This document shows positions 1 through 11,661 of a stretch of DNA of 64,000 nucleotides, in pieces. Source of the stretch: Bimastos eiseni (Eukaryota; Annelida; Clitellata; Crassiclitellata; Lumbricidae). The DNA is taken from positions 31,141,865 to 31,205,864 of the forward strand of contig OY365811.1 of the NCBI GenBank assembly GCA_959347315.1. Reading direction: 5' to 3'. A program made the position numbers and the translations under genes. The number at the start of each line of letters is the position of its first letter. The first letter of the stretch is position 1. The notes under the pieces were generated by a model. It ran no database searches, was not told where the DNA came from, and saw only the letters and a program-made list of their open reading frames with translations.

Positions 1-154
1 CAAGAGTTGGGCCTCCGTATGACACAGGCAACGGGAGACCCTCGCGAAACAACTCATCTTTTTCAACGTCTGTCTATTTGTACACAACGCTTTAATGCAG
101 TGGCATTCAGGGGCTCTTTTGTTCAGCCCGATGGGGACGAAAACCTATAAAAGT

Positions 155-243
<89 letters not shown>

Positions 244-344
244 TGATAATAATAATAATAATAGTAATAATAATAATAATGATAATAATAATAATAATAA
301 TAATAATAGTAATAATAATAATTATAATAATAATAATAATAATA

Positions 345-381
<37 letters not shown>

Positions 382-845
382 TAATAATAATAATAATAAT
401 GATAATAATAACAACAACATTGGCGAAATAATTGTCAATCGCACTTTCTCTCATCAGTGGCTATGAGCGTGAAGCTTCGTTTCTTTTTCAACGTCTGCCT
501 ATCTGCATCCAGAGTTACAATTTGATTGCTTTTAATGGCACTTTTCCTTTGACCCCTGAAGACGAGGCCTGCTCCTCCGAACAACTATTTCAATGATAAT
601 CTCTAAGTCCCTGGGAATCAAGTACTTGAGGGCAAAAAACAATAATTTCCGTTTATTGTTTTCATGTTGGCAACAACACAGTATGATGAGTTAATTGGGC
701 ATGATAATGGACTTGAAGATGAATGGTAGATAGACCTATATGCTATGGAATGCGACTTTGAAAGGTAGGCTTACCGAAAAGTCGGTAAGATACTGATATT
801 CAATGGCATTCAATTCAGTTACATGACAGATGGTTACATGCATAG
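1..845. other. Non-coding stretch upstream of the ankyrin exon
   Basis: Apart from the long AAT microsatellite listed separately, no coding segment or recognisable repeat is seen. Reading frames across the microsatellite give only homopolymer Asn or Ile and are not genes. Part of this stretch should be intron of the ankyrin gene, because the reading frame of the following exon is closed by a TAG at 843-845. Confidence 0.6.
155..418. repeat. (AAT)n microsatellite
   Basis: About 260 bp of AAT triplets interrupted by scattered AGT and GAT variants, ending in a few AAC units. Interruptions suggest an old, decaying array. Confidence 0.97.
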
Positions 846-1781
846 GTAGTGGAACTGCTTCTGCAGTACTACGTCGACTATGAATTACCGGAGTCGCACC
901 AGTGGCGCCCTCTGCACATCGCCAGCCAAGCGGGTCACGTGGACGTCGTCGATTTGCTTATCGAGTCCGGAAGTTGCGTCAACGCGGTTGCCGATGACAA
1001 CGCAACCGCTCTCTACTTTGCCGCCTACAGCGGACACAAGGCTGTGGCCGAGAGACTGCTGATCTCCAGCGCCGAGGTCAACGCGCAGACGACAGACGGA
1101 TGGACCGCGATCCACGCATGCGCCCAACGCGGTTATGCAGAACTAGCGACTGTTATTCTTGGCGCGGGATACGATAAACGGATCGTCTGCAAGAACGGGG
1201 ATACACCTCTGCACTCGGCTGCCAGGTTCGGTCATGCCAAGGTTGTTCAGCTGTTAATCCAACACAATTTCGATCTGAACGCCGTCAACTCGGCCGGTCA
1301 CACGGCCCTTCGCATTGCATCGCGTTTCGATCATCGTGACGTCACACGTCTTCTAATTGGCGCCGGCGCGAAAACGGACATGAGAGACCCGGATGGGGAC
1401 GGAAATCTGCACGTGGCCGCAAGGCATGCCGGTCGGGAAGTCGTCCAGTTGCTTCTCGAAAGTGGATTGGCTGTCGACGAAGTCAGCGGAAGAGCTTGGA
1501 CTGCGCTGTTGCTGGCTGCAGTCGAGGGAAACCATGACGTTATGTCCGTTCTCTTAGAAGGCGGGGCTAACGTGGACGCCACAACGCCATCTGGCGACAA
1601 TGCTTTGCTGCTGGCAACGAGACGCAACTGCTTGGAGGCGGTCAAAGTACTGGTCAAGCACAAGGCCAACTTAAATATGCTTGACGCCAAAGGGATGACT
1701 GCCTTGAGGATTGCGCTCGTCGGCCAGTTCGAAGAAGTCTCGGATTTTCTCTTGAAAAATGGCGCCGATACTAACCTCTAG
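846..1781 (+). CDS. Ankyrin-repeat protein, 3'-terminal exon (partial gene)
   Basis: This exon encodes about 310 residues made almost entirely of ankyrin repeats, followed by a TAG stop. Nine repeats of about 33 residues can be counted, each with the TPLH/TALx-like turn, an alanine-rich first helix and a VVxLLL-like second helix (for example RPLHIASQAGHVDVVDLLI near residues 22-40). No other domain is visible. There is no ATG at the left edge. The frame opens with VVELLLQ, which is the second helix of an earlier repeat, so the exon must be spliced to upstream coding sequence. The acceptor is the AG at 844-845 or at 848-849, both with a poor pyrimidine tract. Its GC content is clearly higher than the flanks. 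Ankyrin repeats bind other proteins, so no specific function can be given. An intact frame over more than 900 bp argues for a real gene. Confidence 0.82.
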   Translation, partial: VVELLLQYYVDYELPESHQWRPLHIASQAGHVDVVDLLIESGSCVNAVADDNATALYFAAYSGHKAVAERLLISSAEVNAQTTDGWTAIHACAQRGYAELATVILGAGYDKRIVCKNGDTPLHSAARFGHAKVVQLLIQHNFDLNAVNSAGHTALRIASRFDHRDVTRLLIGAGAKTDMRDPDGDGNLHVAARHAGREVVQLLLESGLAVDEVSGRAWTALLLAAVEGNHDVMSVLLEGGANVDATTPSGDNALLLATRRNCLEAVKVLVKHKANLNMLDAKGMTALRIALVGQFEEVSDFLLKNGADTNL

Positions 1782-2081
1782 CAGTCTAACGGATGAAAGA
1801 ATTAAAGACTCCAAAATTGGAAATTCACTCTTACAAACAACTTACATTAAATGTTTTAGACATATTGCATAACGCTCAACAATTCATACCCGAATCATTA
1901 CTTTGCTCCTATTCATGTTGCACGCCTATAGCCGTGAGAGCCAGAAGGCTACAGCCTTGAGAGCCAGACGGTCGGACATTATACATAAATACGAAGGACA
2001 ATCGGTCACAGACATGAATTAATGTATGCAATGTATACAGAGATGACATGATCACATTCTTACTATTAAGTCTCTAGTTGA

Positions 2082-2087
2082 AATAAA
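2082..2087 (+). terminator. Candidate polyadenylation signal for the ankyrin gene
   Basis: A canonical AATAAA lies about 300 bp after the ankyrin stop codon. It would give a 3' UTR of typical length. No independent evidence supports cleavage here. Confidence 0.45.
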
Positions 2088-2517
2088 ATTTACCATGAGA
2101 GACTAAACTAGAAATGATTCGACTAACTTGTAGCGGAGAAACTCGACACTACATCTACCTGGGACTATTGAGAGCGACGATTGCCTTAGGAGGATCAAAA
2201 CTCGCCCTCCCTCCAATCCCGCTGATAGCAGCGAAGGAATCGCCACCCGCCGAGTATATAGAATCGGCTATGTGTCGCTTGGGCGTAACAAAGGGCTCAG
2301 ACATACGAATATTCACCCATATCCATGGTTGGAATAAAACCTTGTTTTTCACGAAAGTTTGTACGTTATTGTGCTTTTTATTTACGTTTTAGGTTTTGTA
2401 GGCCTTCAACGTGAGCACAAGCGCACACCTGTTATAAAAGAAAGACCAAGAACATTATGCATCTTTCCTTGGTCTCCTTACCACAAATGCCCATGGCCGT
2501 GTGCACTACAGAGTGCA

Positions 2518-2520
<3 letters not shown>

Positions 2521-2588
<68 letters not shown>
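2521..2588. repeat. (TA)n microsatellite
   Basis: About 68 bp of uninterrupted TA dinucleotides. Reading frames through it give alternating Ile-Tyr and are artefacts. Confidence 0.97.
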
Positions 2589-2590
<2 letters not shown>

Positions 2591-4182
2591 AAAGATGCAA
2601 GGATTTTTGTAATTAGCTACAAGGTATGCAAACACAAACTAACTGAAATGCTAAAACCAAGAACCTAAAATTTTCACTTCCGAAGATCTTTAGGCTTGTT
2701 CAGAGCCTAAAACCCTAGGATATAACCCTAGGATTTTATATATACTCAAACTTTGCACGCCCGTGCCGAGAGTGCACTAATAAAAAGAGTGTCGAACCTT
2801 TTCAAGGGCAAAGTCAAGTGAGAAAGTGAGAAAAGTCAAGGCGTGATTTCCATAATCTATGCTATCATGAGCTAACATGCGCAATGGTAAGTTTATTGTT
2901 AATATTGACAAAATGATTATACACCTAGGCATAAACAACAGGGTTTTTGTCTGAACACAGCGTAGCAAGCATTTCATAAAGCCTAGGTGTGTTGACCTAT
3001 AGTGTGCTAAAACTTATTTTTGGTGCTCGCTATAGCTAGCCTACAGATTCAAGCACTAGAGGCATGTGCCTCAAAGCCTAGACGTTCTGGTGGACTCTGC
3101 AACCTACAAGTTCTGGGGGTGGTCGAGGTTCACAAGCTGTTCCAGCCGCACATTCCAAACAGTCGTTAACGAGACACGTGGCTTACATTGATTAGAAACA
3201 GGCCTTGACTGTATAGGCTTAAGGCCAATAGTTAATTACTTCACCTCAGTCTAAAGACTATACATATATATAAGACTCTACATATAATATTATAAAAGAC
3301 TATACGTATATATATAAGACTATACATATACTATGCATTAAAATATATGTCATGGCAGTCTTAAGTCCTTCTAGCAGCGCAGCCGTGACTTTGGACCAGC
3401 TGCACACGGTTGTCTGCAATCTATCTGATAAAACTAATTATGTAGGCCTAAAGTACGTAGGCTACTTCAAGTGATCTTCGTGAACGCTTACATGTCTGTT
3501 AATTGCAACCTGACCTAAATTAAGCAACAGTTTTTGAGCGATGTTTGCTCAAACTGGACGAACTCATCTTGAAGATGACGGGTTGGCCCCTGGGTTTTGC
3601 ACAGGTTGACAATGCGCTCTGTTTCGATGTGTGATGATAAAACTAATATTGAACAGAAGTATGCGAGTGACGCATTTTCAAATATGAATCGCCTTATTTG
3701 GTTTGACGTGTATGAAATTGACAGGTTATTGCGCAACGCCGCACACGTGCGCAGAGCTAGTTCATCTGTAAAAATGGGACGCACGGACGCCAAGGATTCA
3801 AGGATCCTGGCATTTCCGTCGGTAATTGCTTAGCTGCAGAGAACATCTATTTGTTGGTCGTTGTGGGTGGATGCTGTTTGTGGTCGGCAGTAGTGGATGT
3901 TTGAGGGCAAGGGTCTGTAGGCTCGTACCATGTTGATCTCTAATTGAAGTCTCGACTGGAAATATAGATAGCTTGTACATGCGTATGGGTGGGTGGACGC
4001 AGATGCGTGTTTCTCCTTTAGCCAAAATTCACAGAGGAACCGAACTATCGAGAAGTCTTGGCAAGTTGATGTGAATGTGAATGTAGAGGAAGTTTATCTG
4101 TAAGTTGACGAGCCAGTTGACGAATTTATCATTTCCGTTGTCGAAGCAGCTGTAGGCCTACCTTTGGAGAAACATTTGAAGG

Positions 4183-7100
4183 ATGTCGGTGCCTAATAAA
4201 GAAGGATCTGGAGTCGTTAGCGAAGAGATTCTGGAAATTCCATCTGTTCTTTTACAGTCGAAGATTGGATTCTCTTTTGACATCGGTAATTAAACTCTTG
4301 ACTTTTTTCTTTATGTACGTTAATTCATTCCGAAAATGTATACAGCGCACCTTCATGTAATGGAAAGTAGTCGAACATATAGGCGTAGTGCCCCTTCAAG
4401 ATAGGCTGCCTACTCAGAGACGCTTTCGATCTGCGCTGGTGGAGATGATGTTAATTGCCATTTCATGCGAATATTCTACACCAGTTAGCGAAACAGTGCA
4501 CAGAAAGAGTCACCAGTGGTGGGCCCACGCACAAGCGTGGTACCAACCAACAGATTCCCGTCGACAGCTAACAGATGACACGAGTGTTCAGAGTCTCTGG
4601 GCCAAGTTGCGCAGTTAGGGTAGAGCGACGACTGTAGATAGCGTTCAAAATGATAGTGACGATGTCGACTAGTAGTTTCTCAGTGCAGGTAGATGACGCG
4701 CGTCCAGCTATTCGTCGAGGCACAAGGAGGATGTAAAAAAGGCATTCGCCATGTGCTAGTCGGTAGATTGAATAGCCACCAGTGACTATCAATCTCTTTA
4801 GCCGATCTCCACGGAGACGAAAAACTCGACTGCAGAGGCGTATACATGTGTATGTGTGTATAGACTGCACGGTCCGCGTGGCTGAGACTTGAAACATGTG
4901 TTTGATACAGTCACATGGCCTAAATACCCCTTAAATGTACAAATTCTTTAGCAAAATCGACGAGTATAGGTCTGGTACGCAAACCTGGCTCTAGAAAACA
5001 CCAACAAGTTCGAAGTTACAGAGCAAATTCTGCATTTAGATGAAAATATTCGCTGAAATGACGAAGCAGTCGACCAATCGACCGATATGGCCGATGACAT
5101 GCGCAAAATTCCAAGTGTATTTTTAGAGTGACTTCAGCAATACGCCATTATATATATGTCTTGAAGAAATGTTTTTGTGGATATTTAAATTGATTTACAG
5201 GAAGTGTCTCTAGAAACTTTCTTATTTAACATCAATTTAAGCCTGTCTTTGTTAACTTGATAGTCAAGTGCTTTGGCAGGGCAATCAGCTGGACTTATCT
5301 TATTATTTTTATTTGTGGTTTTTTATGCTACGTTCTGTAGGAGGATCTTGCATTAAACTGGTATATTCCTTGGGTGAGAAGGGGAAGACGGAAGATTCTA
5401 TTGTCATACGGATGACAACTTTTGCAACTACTCAGCTTGAGGAAGCCATGCTGTTTCTGAAAGATCGTTTTGGTGGTGATGTAGGAAGGGGTCAGACTGT
5501 CTTCACTACAGGCGTCGGGTGTCACATCAACAGCGAGTTCATCAATTCTACCCTCAACATCAGGTCAGTCGAGGAACGCCACATTGAGACTGTGACGGAC
5601 TACAACTTGTGTGCTCATATCGTTGACTTTTTCAATGCTGGATCTAGGCTTTTGCAAAATGGTGGTAATTGTAACGTTGGGAATTTGTTGCTGATATGAG
5701 CAATATGCAACATGCAGTAGAAGGTTGTTAGGCCCTATAAGCTCTTATTGTGTGCTGCGCTTAAAGGGACTTTGTGCTCAAGGGTATATACCTAGAAACC
5801 GTATGCTAAGTGCTTAGCTACGTGTACCTCTGCAACATAAACCTGAAAATTCCTAAGTAATTAAGTCTCTGATGGCCTAAAGTGGTGTCTTATAGGTTAG
5901 TTAGATATAAATTTTTATGGATCATACAGGCTCGTTCCTGCTTCATAACCGCTGTCCGTTTGAATCGGTGGCATCATGGCATACTATCGTAGGTCCCCTT
6001 GTATGAACCATGCAAGCGCCAGATGATTAATCTCTAAATAAGTCGGCATTGTGATTTGTGAGACGAATGTAAAGCCTTTATTCACTTCGTGCAAAATATT
6101 CTGCAATTCGATAATAATTTGGCTGTTGTTGGTGCAATATGTTAGTGAAATTATTCTGTAACAGTTGGCGGTTTTCGATCTGCTTCTGAAGATGGCCTAC
6201 TAAGTGCGCGTTCCTCATGATCACTTGAGGATCCATATGTGCTCGTCTATGCAAAGTCATTTGTGCAGATCCGTGTGCAGTGCTCGCGAATAAGCTGGAA
6301 TTCTGCAATTGGCTTTCGAGTGGCGGCTGGAGTTAATGTATACAAATGTCATTCATAATTTGTGTACGCATGGAAAGAAACTTGATGTTTACACACTGTT
6401 GCTGAAACTGTTGCCCTTGGTCAAAGATGAATTAGTATCCATCAACCGCATGATGCTTGTGTGAGGCTAGCTGGACGATGTCCTTTAGTTAACTGAGCAA
6501 TTTTGCTAATTGATAAGTGTTTTCTAATTATTTATAGACAGTGATCTAAATACTTATTTTATGATAGTTACATGTATATTAATTGTCTGAGTAACTGCCT
6601 AAACTGTTTAAACTGAGATTAAAACTGTATGATAGTAAAACCTGTAGCATTGGTTAATGGGTTTTTGAAGCTACATTTTGAAACTCTGATGTGGATAGTA
6701 TCTGGCAAATACGAGTACATTATTACGTACATAAGCAACCAATCACACCAAACAAAAACCTCTCCACCAGATCGTACTATCAAAGAATTTTAGGAGATAG
6801 TTTTAAACATGATTCTAAGTTGTTGTGATCATTATGTTTGCATTTGCTTAGATTGCAGAATGTTTCTGAGATGGATAGTTTCGTCAAAGCATTTCGCTTC
6901 CTTGTATCCAATTTCCCAGTTGACGATATTACTCACGACCAGTCAAATGTGGTAACAAAGTACCGTGACATGTTCTTGGGCCAAATTCAAGAGATGATTG
7001 TTGCGCAGATGTCAATGGCTGATGAGGCTGGCTCTGTGAATGGACAGATCGGAGCGGAGAATATGGACTTTACGAAGGTCCAGCGTGATAGGGAGAATGG

Positions 7101-10100
7101 AAAGGTCAGCGCAGAGAAGAATGGGTCTGCTGATTCGTTGTCAAGTGAAAATGAGGCAGGAAGAGAATCAGTAGCAGCAGCCAAGGAGTCAGATGCTGCG
7201 AAATCTGAAGCCAGCAAAGATCCATATCCATGCATCCTGGCCATGATCGGATCTGGAGGGGCTATCATAAAGGCAATCATACAAATACATATTCATTCAA
7301 ATCGTTGATCACTTCTTTGTATTGCATGTATAATGCATGGTGGCCGATTGGTTAGAGCGGTCGACCCGGTACGCTTAGTGTGCGCTGCGTGAGTGGGTTC
7401 GACTCTCGTCCGAAGAGTCACTGTGTACTGCGTAGGGACCTTGAGCAATTCCTTCGCAAACAAAATTTTGCTCTGCATTACAAATGCCGTCAAGGCGTGT
7501 GTGCACTTCTGAACTAAACAATATTTAAGAAGGGCGATATCAAATAACAGTTGTATTGTATTGTAATAAAACTCCTACGACGGAGCGCCTCACGTGGGAC
7601 ACTAAATCAATGTAATTATTATGGATTCATAATTACATCCAAGTTAACGTGTTGTCTATTACTGCATGCAAATTTACATAATTGAATGTGTAATCACCCT
7701 CCCTCTAAATATCTGTTTAAGCCCTTTTTGTGTGACATCTGTAGGTCTATTTAAAGAGCCCTCTACTAATTGTCTGTGTGCGTTCTTATGCCCATAAAAG
7801 AATAAGTCTTTTCCATGCGATGTTTTGGACTGATTCTGATATTCAATAGATATGCTAAGACTGTGATGACGCCATGATAATGTTAAAATGTTGTGTTTTG
7901 CTTAAGCTGAAAAGTAAATTGTTAAGATATGTATTTAAGACTAATCGCTTTCACATTTGCCTATGTACCCTAGTCTACCATTGATGCTACTACATGAATT
8001 ATTTTTCCAACAAATTTCCCACAAGCTGTGACTTGTATACGGATCCGACAATGTGAGTTTTTTTCTGGTATTTTAATAGTGCCACAGAATCCTCAATAAC
8101 TGACGAGAATCCAACTGTTTATTTGCTATTCTGTAGGTTGAAGGAGATAAGTTTATGGTGCTAGATGGAATGACTCGATGTGGTCGGATGTTCCTTGGTT
8201 TAGGTGCCCTGCTGACAGGCTGCAAGGTAATTCACTCACCATTCAAAGTATTTGAAAACTTTGACAGTTATTTCACGCATCTTTAAGACTTCATTGTCAA
8301 TCCTATTAATCGGCTCGAACTCGCTTCTTCCAGTTCAGACTGTTCTTCCATTTTTTTTACCTTAAGTCTCATGCCATGATTGGTGGTTACTGTCTAGTAG
8401 GCCCCAAGCCGATCGGTGGGCCAAATACTAGCGATGATGCGCTCGAAATCAAACAACGACATCTGTGGGAATGAAGAGATTGCGATGAACTAGGGGTTTG
8501 AGCGTCCTGGTCACTAAGAACACTAGAATAACTCAGGGTTAAAATTACCAGGAGACCGTCTCCGAGGCACAAGGAAGTCCACGTGAAGGTAAGACTTCCG
8601 GAGTATTGCAGAAGGTCTTAACACTGATTCGTCGTTTTCACGTTGTATTGAAAAAGACTTTCGGATACCCGCCGACAATCAATTACTACACCCCAGTCAA
8701 CGTTCCACTGTCCCACAGGATGTTCAGCTGATGAGAGACCTAACGATTGGCGACGCAGGGCAGGATCGGCGCTTGAGCGACGCCGACTGCAACCGACGAT
8801 AAGAGGCTCGAAGACAGACGATGCGACGCAGAATCGGTTGAGCGCTTGAGCGACGCCGACTGCGTATACCGACAGTGAGAGGCTAGAAGACAGACGACGA
8901 AGCGTAGGATCGGCTACTGACGACGAAGCGTAGGATCGGCGTTTGAGCTGCGTACTGGCGAAGAGGGGCTCGAAGACTGACGACGAAGCGCAACTTTTCT
9001 TTTCACAATAGGTTCTCTTATCTGCATGTCTCTGTCTTTAATCTACGCCTGACTGTTTTCTCTATCTCTCGACCTATCTGACTATAATATCAGCCTGGAT
9101 TAGCCACGGCTATTTATACTGTAGCAGTCAGTGTTCATAGCCGCTTCTGCGTAGGTTAAGATGCTGCACTGCTCACTAAGGCGTCATTCAAAACGGGTGG
9201 ATATAAGGTAAAATAAATTTTAAAAAAAATAAAAACAGCAATCTGTTTAGTTTTTATTTCTGTTTTCAAAGAACGTGTCACGTGATTCCACATTCATACT
9301 TTAAGTTCAAATGCTTTCTTCAGTTATCTGAACTATCCTGGGTTTCTTTAATTTCTGCACATAGGCCTACACTATGTTTCTTTATGTTGCCACTACATTT
9401 CATTTCTCGCCTGCTGCCTTAGACCTTCGATGAGCTGATTGATTTGGCATCCAGAGGTAACGAAGAGAACGTACTCGTACTTGGTAAACAACTCAAAACT
9501 GGAAAGGGAGCAGATGTCTATTCAATAATACCAGACGACCTAATTCTCTACTGTTTTGGACGAGGAGTTGGTTGTAATTTAGGTATGTGTTACTTTTTAC
9601 ATCCAAGTGTAAGTGTAAGACAGCAGAGGTGTAATGTAAGCGGAGGACGCGTGTCCATAATGACTCGAATTTAGTTGTTTATGATATTTGGCTCATAAAT
9701 AAACTATTATGATAATTTTCAGTCTATTAATAATCAATTATTTGAGGCAGGAAAATTCCCATCCTGGGAAAAAAGTAAATATGGTGGCTGTCCCGTATTT
9801 AAAGGTATTTTGTCAGAACACGGGCTTGTTCAAGTTGACAAGGGCTTTGAGAAAGTTCTTGCTACAAGCTTTGCATTGGGGAACTCGGTTATCATTATTA
9901 TTAATATCTTATTATATGACACTGCTATGTTCATGCAGTGTTGCATAATATAATTATGTGTGTGAATAATTTGCTCACATTTTGTGTGCAGCATCTGCCA
10001 ATATTAGACAATGCTTCAAACCGTTCATTTTACTATTCGTCTCGACTTGTCTTTTGGGAGAGATTTTGCTTCTTTTAACGTATATCGTAGCTAACTCTAG

Positions 10101-11257
10101 CTTCTGCTAACAAATTGAGGAAGCTACCAAAGAACAGATACAGATAAATTAAATTAATTAAATTATAATGCGAACTTACGCCTATTGCGATGAAGTGAGC
10201 GTTAAGGTGTTGTGAATGTGTGCAGATGAGTTTAAGAAGGAGGATTTGGCCGCTGCCCTTCTGTCAACCATAGGACAGGATTTGGCGCAAATAACCCACC
10301 TCAACTCTCACGTGCTGCAAACCAATACTATCTATTTCTGCGGAAGCTTCGTTGGCCAGAGTCAGCTGGTACGCGACACAATTGGACGATACTTTGCAAT
10401 CAGGTCGTCCTTGGACACATTAAACAGGGTAAAATGAAAGTCAGTGAATGACGATGATGATACTTTTGTCCTAATTTGTGTGTCGGAGTATTAGACTACG
10501 TCATACCCAATGATTAGATGAGGGATTTGTCAATGTTTATAAAATATATCTTCTTCATAACATTACATACGTGTAACAAGGGTTTGAAGTAGTTCAAAGG
10601 ACGTGCAATCTGTGTTAAAACAGCTGCAAAATGGCCAGGACACTCAATAGTCCAATTTTCCTAGCTTTCTCTTAAAGTCATGATAGCGTCCACAGCTTTG
10701 AAAAGAAAGATAGTAAAATTGGGATGTGCTTCATGCTTCATAGGCTACAATTGCTCACGCATCAGTCAGTGCTTCCTTAATTTGCCAGAAATTGCTCGTA
10801 AGCTCTAATGATATCAATAAAAATAATGTTATTATAATAACAATATTATTATGATTTTGATATTACTAATTTATTACCTAATATTTAGTTACCAATTTGT
10901 CTTAGTGAGCAAGGAGTTATGCATTTTATTTATTTGTCTTTTCATCTCTGCAACTGGTTCATAGGATGATTATTGCTCTTCTTTTCTTTCTTTACAAAAT
11001 CGGTTACCGTGTTTTACTTTCTATAGGTTACTTATCTCATGTTCCCGCAGTGCGTTTTATGGCGGTTCAATCAAGTAATTACCTACTTACTTTCTCATTG
11101 TTTTTCTTTACAGTGGTGTTCTATTTTGTAGGATCAGCCAAAGGTTCATCATTTCCTGAGATTTGGTGGATACCTTGGCGCCTTAGGATGCCTGCTCGAT
11201 AACATGAACAACAAAAGTCGACTCAAAAATTCCACTTCCTGTGTTTCCACTCTCTAA
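4183..11257 (+). CDS. Type II pantothenate kinase family protein, copy A (7 coding exons)
   Basis: Exons: 4183-4285, 5341-5563, 6852-7272, 8137-8226, 9423-9582, 10226-10428 and 11132-11257 (stop TAA), giving 441 residues with consistent phases. The family phosphorylates pantothenate, the first step of CoA synthesis. Supporting motifs are: DIGGSCIKLVY across exons 1-2 (N-terminal nucleotide loop); SEMDSFVKAF in exon 3, aligning with the family's catalytic Glu; DPYPCILAMIGSGG in exon 3; FLGLGALLTGCKTFDELIDLASRG across exons 4-5, split here as FLGLGALLTGC and TFDELIDLASRG; FKKEDLAAALL and IYFCGSFVGQSQLVRDTIGR in exon 6; and FLRFGGYLGALGCLLDN in exon 7. Oddities: the usual glycine-rich GTSLGGGTF stretch reads GMTRCGRMF, the Arg before it is not kept, and TGGGA reads TGVGC. 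A charged insert of about 100 residues fills exon 3. The segment after the first loop is much shorter than in vertebrate PANKs. Intron 3 has a GC donor. No PANK4-type C-terminal phosphatase domain follows. Kinase activity is doubtful. Confidence 0.87.
4387..4424 (-). mobile_element. CR1-like LINE 3'-end fragment, minus strand, in intron 1
   Basis: The segment GTGCCCCTTCAAGATA followed by CTACTCAGAG is close to the reverse complement of the 3' end of the CR1-like element at 25.85-25.92 kb. Only about 40 bp are recognisable. Confidence 0.45.
7337..7570 (+). mobile_element. tRNA-derived SINE in intron 3 of copy A
   Basis: The 5' part has a pol III A-box-like GATTGGTTAGAGCGG and a B-box-like GGGTTCGACTC about 45 bp later, as in a degenerate tRNA. 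A tRNA-unrelated body follows, then a tail of ATTGT-type repeats. The same family occurs inverted at 18851-19298. It starts only about 65 bp after exon 3. Confidence 0.8.
8735..8990. repeat. GC-rich minisatellite in intron 4 of copy A
   Basis: Imperfect repeats built from modules such as GACGACGAAGCGTAGGATCG, GCTTGAGCGACGCCGACTGC and GAGGCTCGAAGACAGACGA, with a period of roughly 85 bp and about three units. It is rich in CpG compared with the surrounding AT-rich intron. Confidence 0.8.
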
Positions 11258-11661
11258 AAAGCTCCATGTCTATATGTCAATAGTGACACCCACCGTAGAC
11301 TTAGAACTAAGAGCCAATATGGCATAGTTTTTGTGTGGCATTAGTTAATGCAAGCATGGGTATGCCTATCATAGAAGTAACTGCAGTGCATCATTGTCTT
11401 AACAGTTGGCATTATTATGTGGTCTTTCAGTAACAGAAAGTGTGGGGACAATTATTCTGGAATGGTTCAACATTTTGCACGTTGTGATATGAGTAAAAGG
11501 TGTCGCAAACAGCAACACTGAACATTGAAGCACCAGATGCTCATTATGTTCATTGACAACTTACGCTGAAGATGTTATTTTGTCGGTCCTCATCACTTAT
11601 TGATTACAATTTCTCAACTAAAGGCAACTAAAGGTGTATAATAGGCCTATGTAGGTCTATG

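Larger units (their letters stand above)
1782..4182. other. Intergenic region between the ankyrin gene and PANK-like copy A
   Basis: It holds the ankyrin 3' UTR, a TA microsatellite at 2521-2588, and a short AT-rich repeat around 3250-3340 in which a unit like AAGACTATACATATA recurs. No convincing coding exon was found. The promoter of copy A should lie in the last part, but no TATA box or other element could be assigned. Confidence 0.5.

Noticed and set aside
95..466. Open frames coding for poly-Asn or poly-Ile
   Set aside because: They are translations of the (AAT)n microsatellite on either strand.
2432..2635. Open frames of alternating Ile-Tyr (also at 41655-41990)
   Set aside because: They come from TA microsatellites and have no other protein features.
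5268..5340. Start codon and open frame upstream of PANK exon 2 in copy A
   Set aside because: The sequence before 5341 is intron. The CTGTAG acceptor and comparison with copy B, which has unrelated sequence there, show that the exon begins at 5341.
11132..11202. Alternative frame of the last PANK exon (ending WRLRMPAR)
   Set aside because: The frame in phase with exon 6 gives the conserved FLRFGGYLGALG ending in both copies. The other frame does not.
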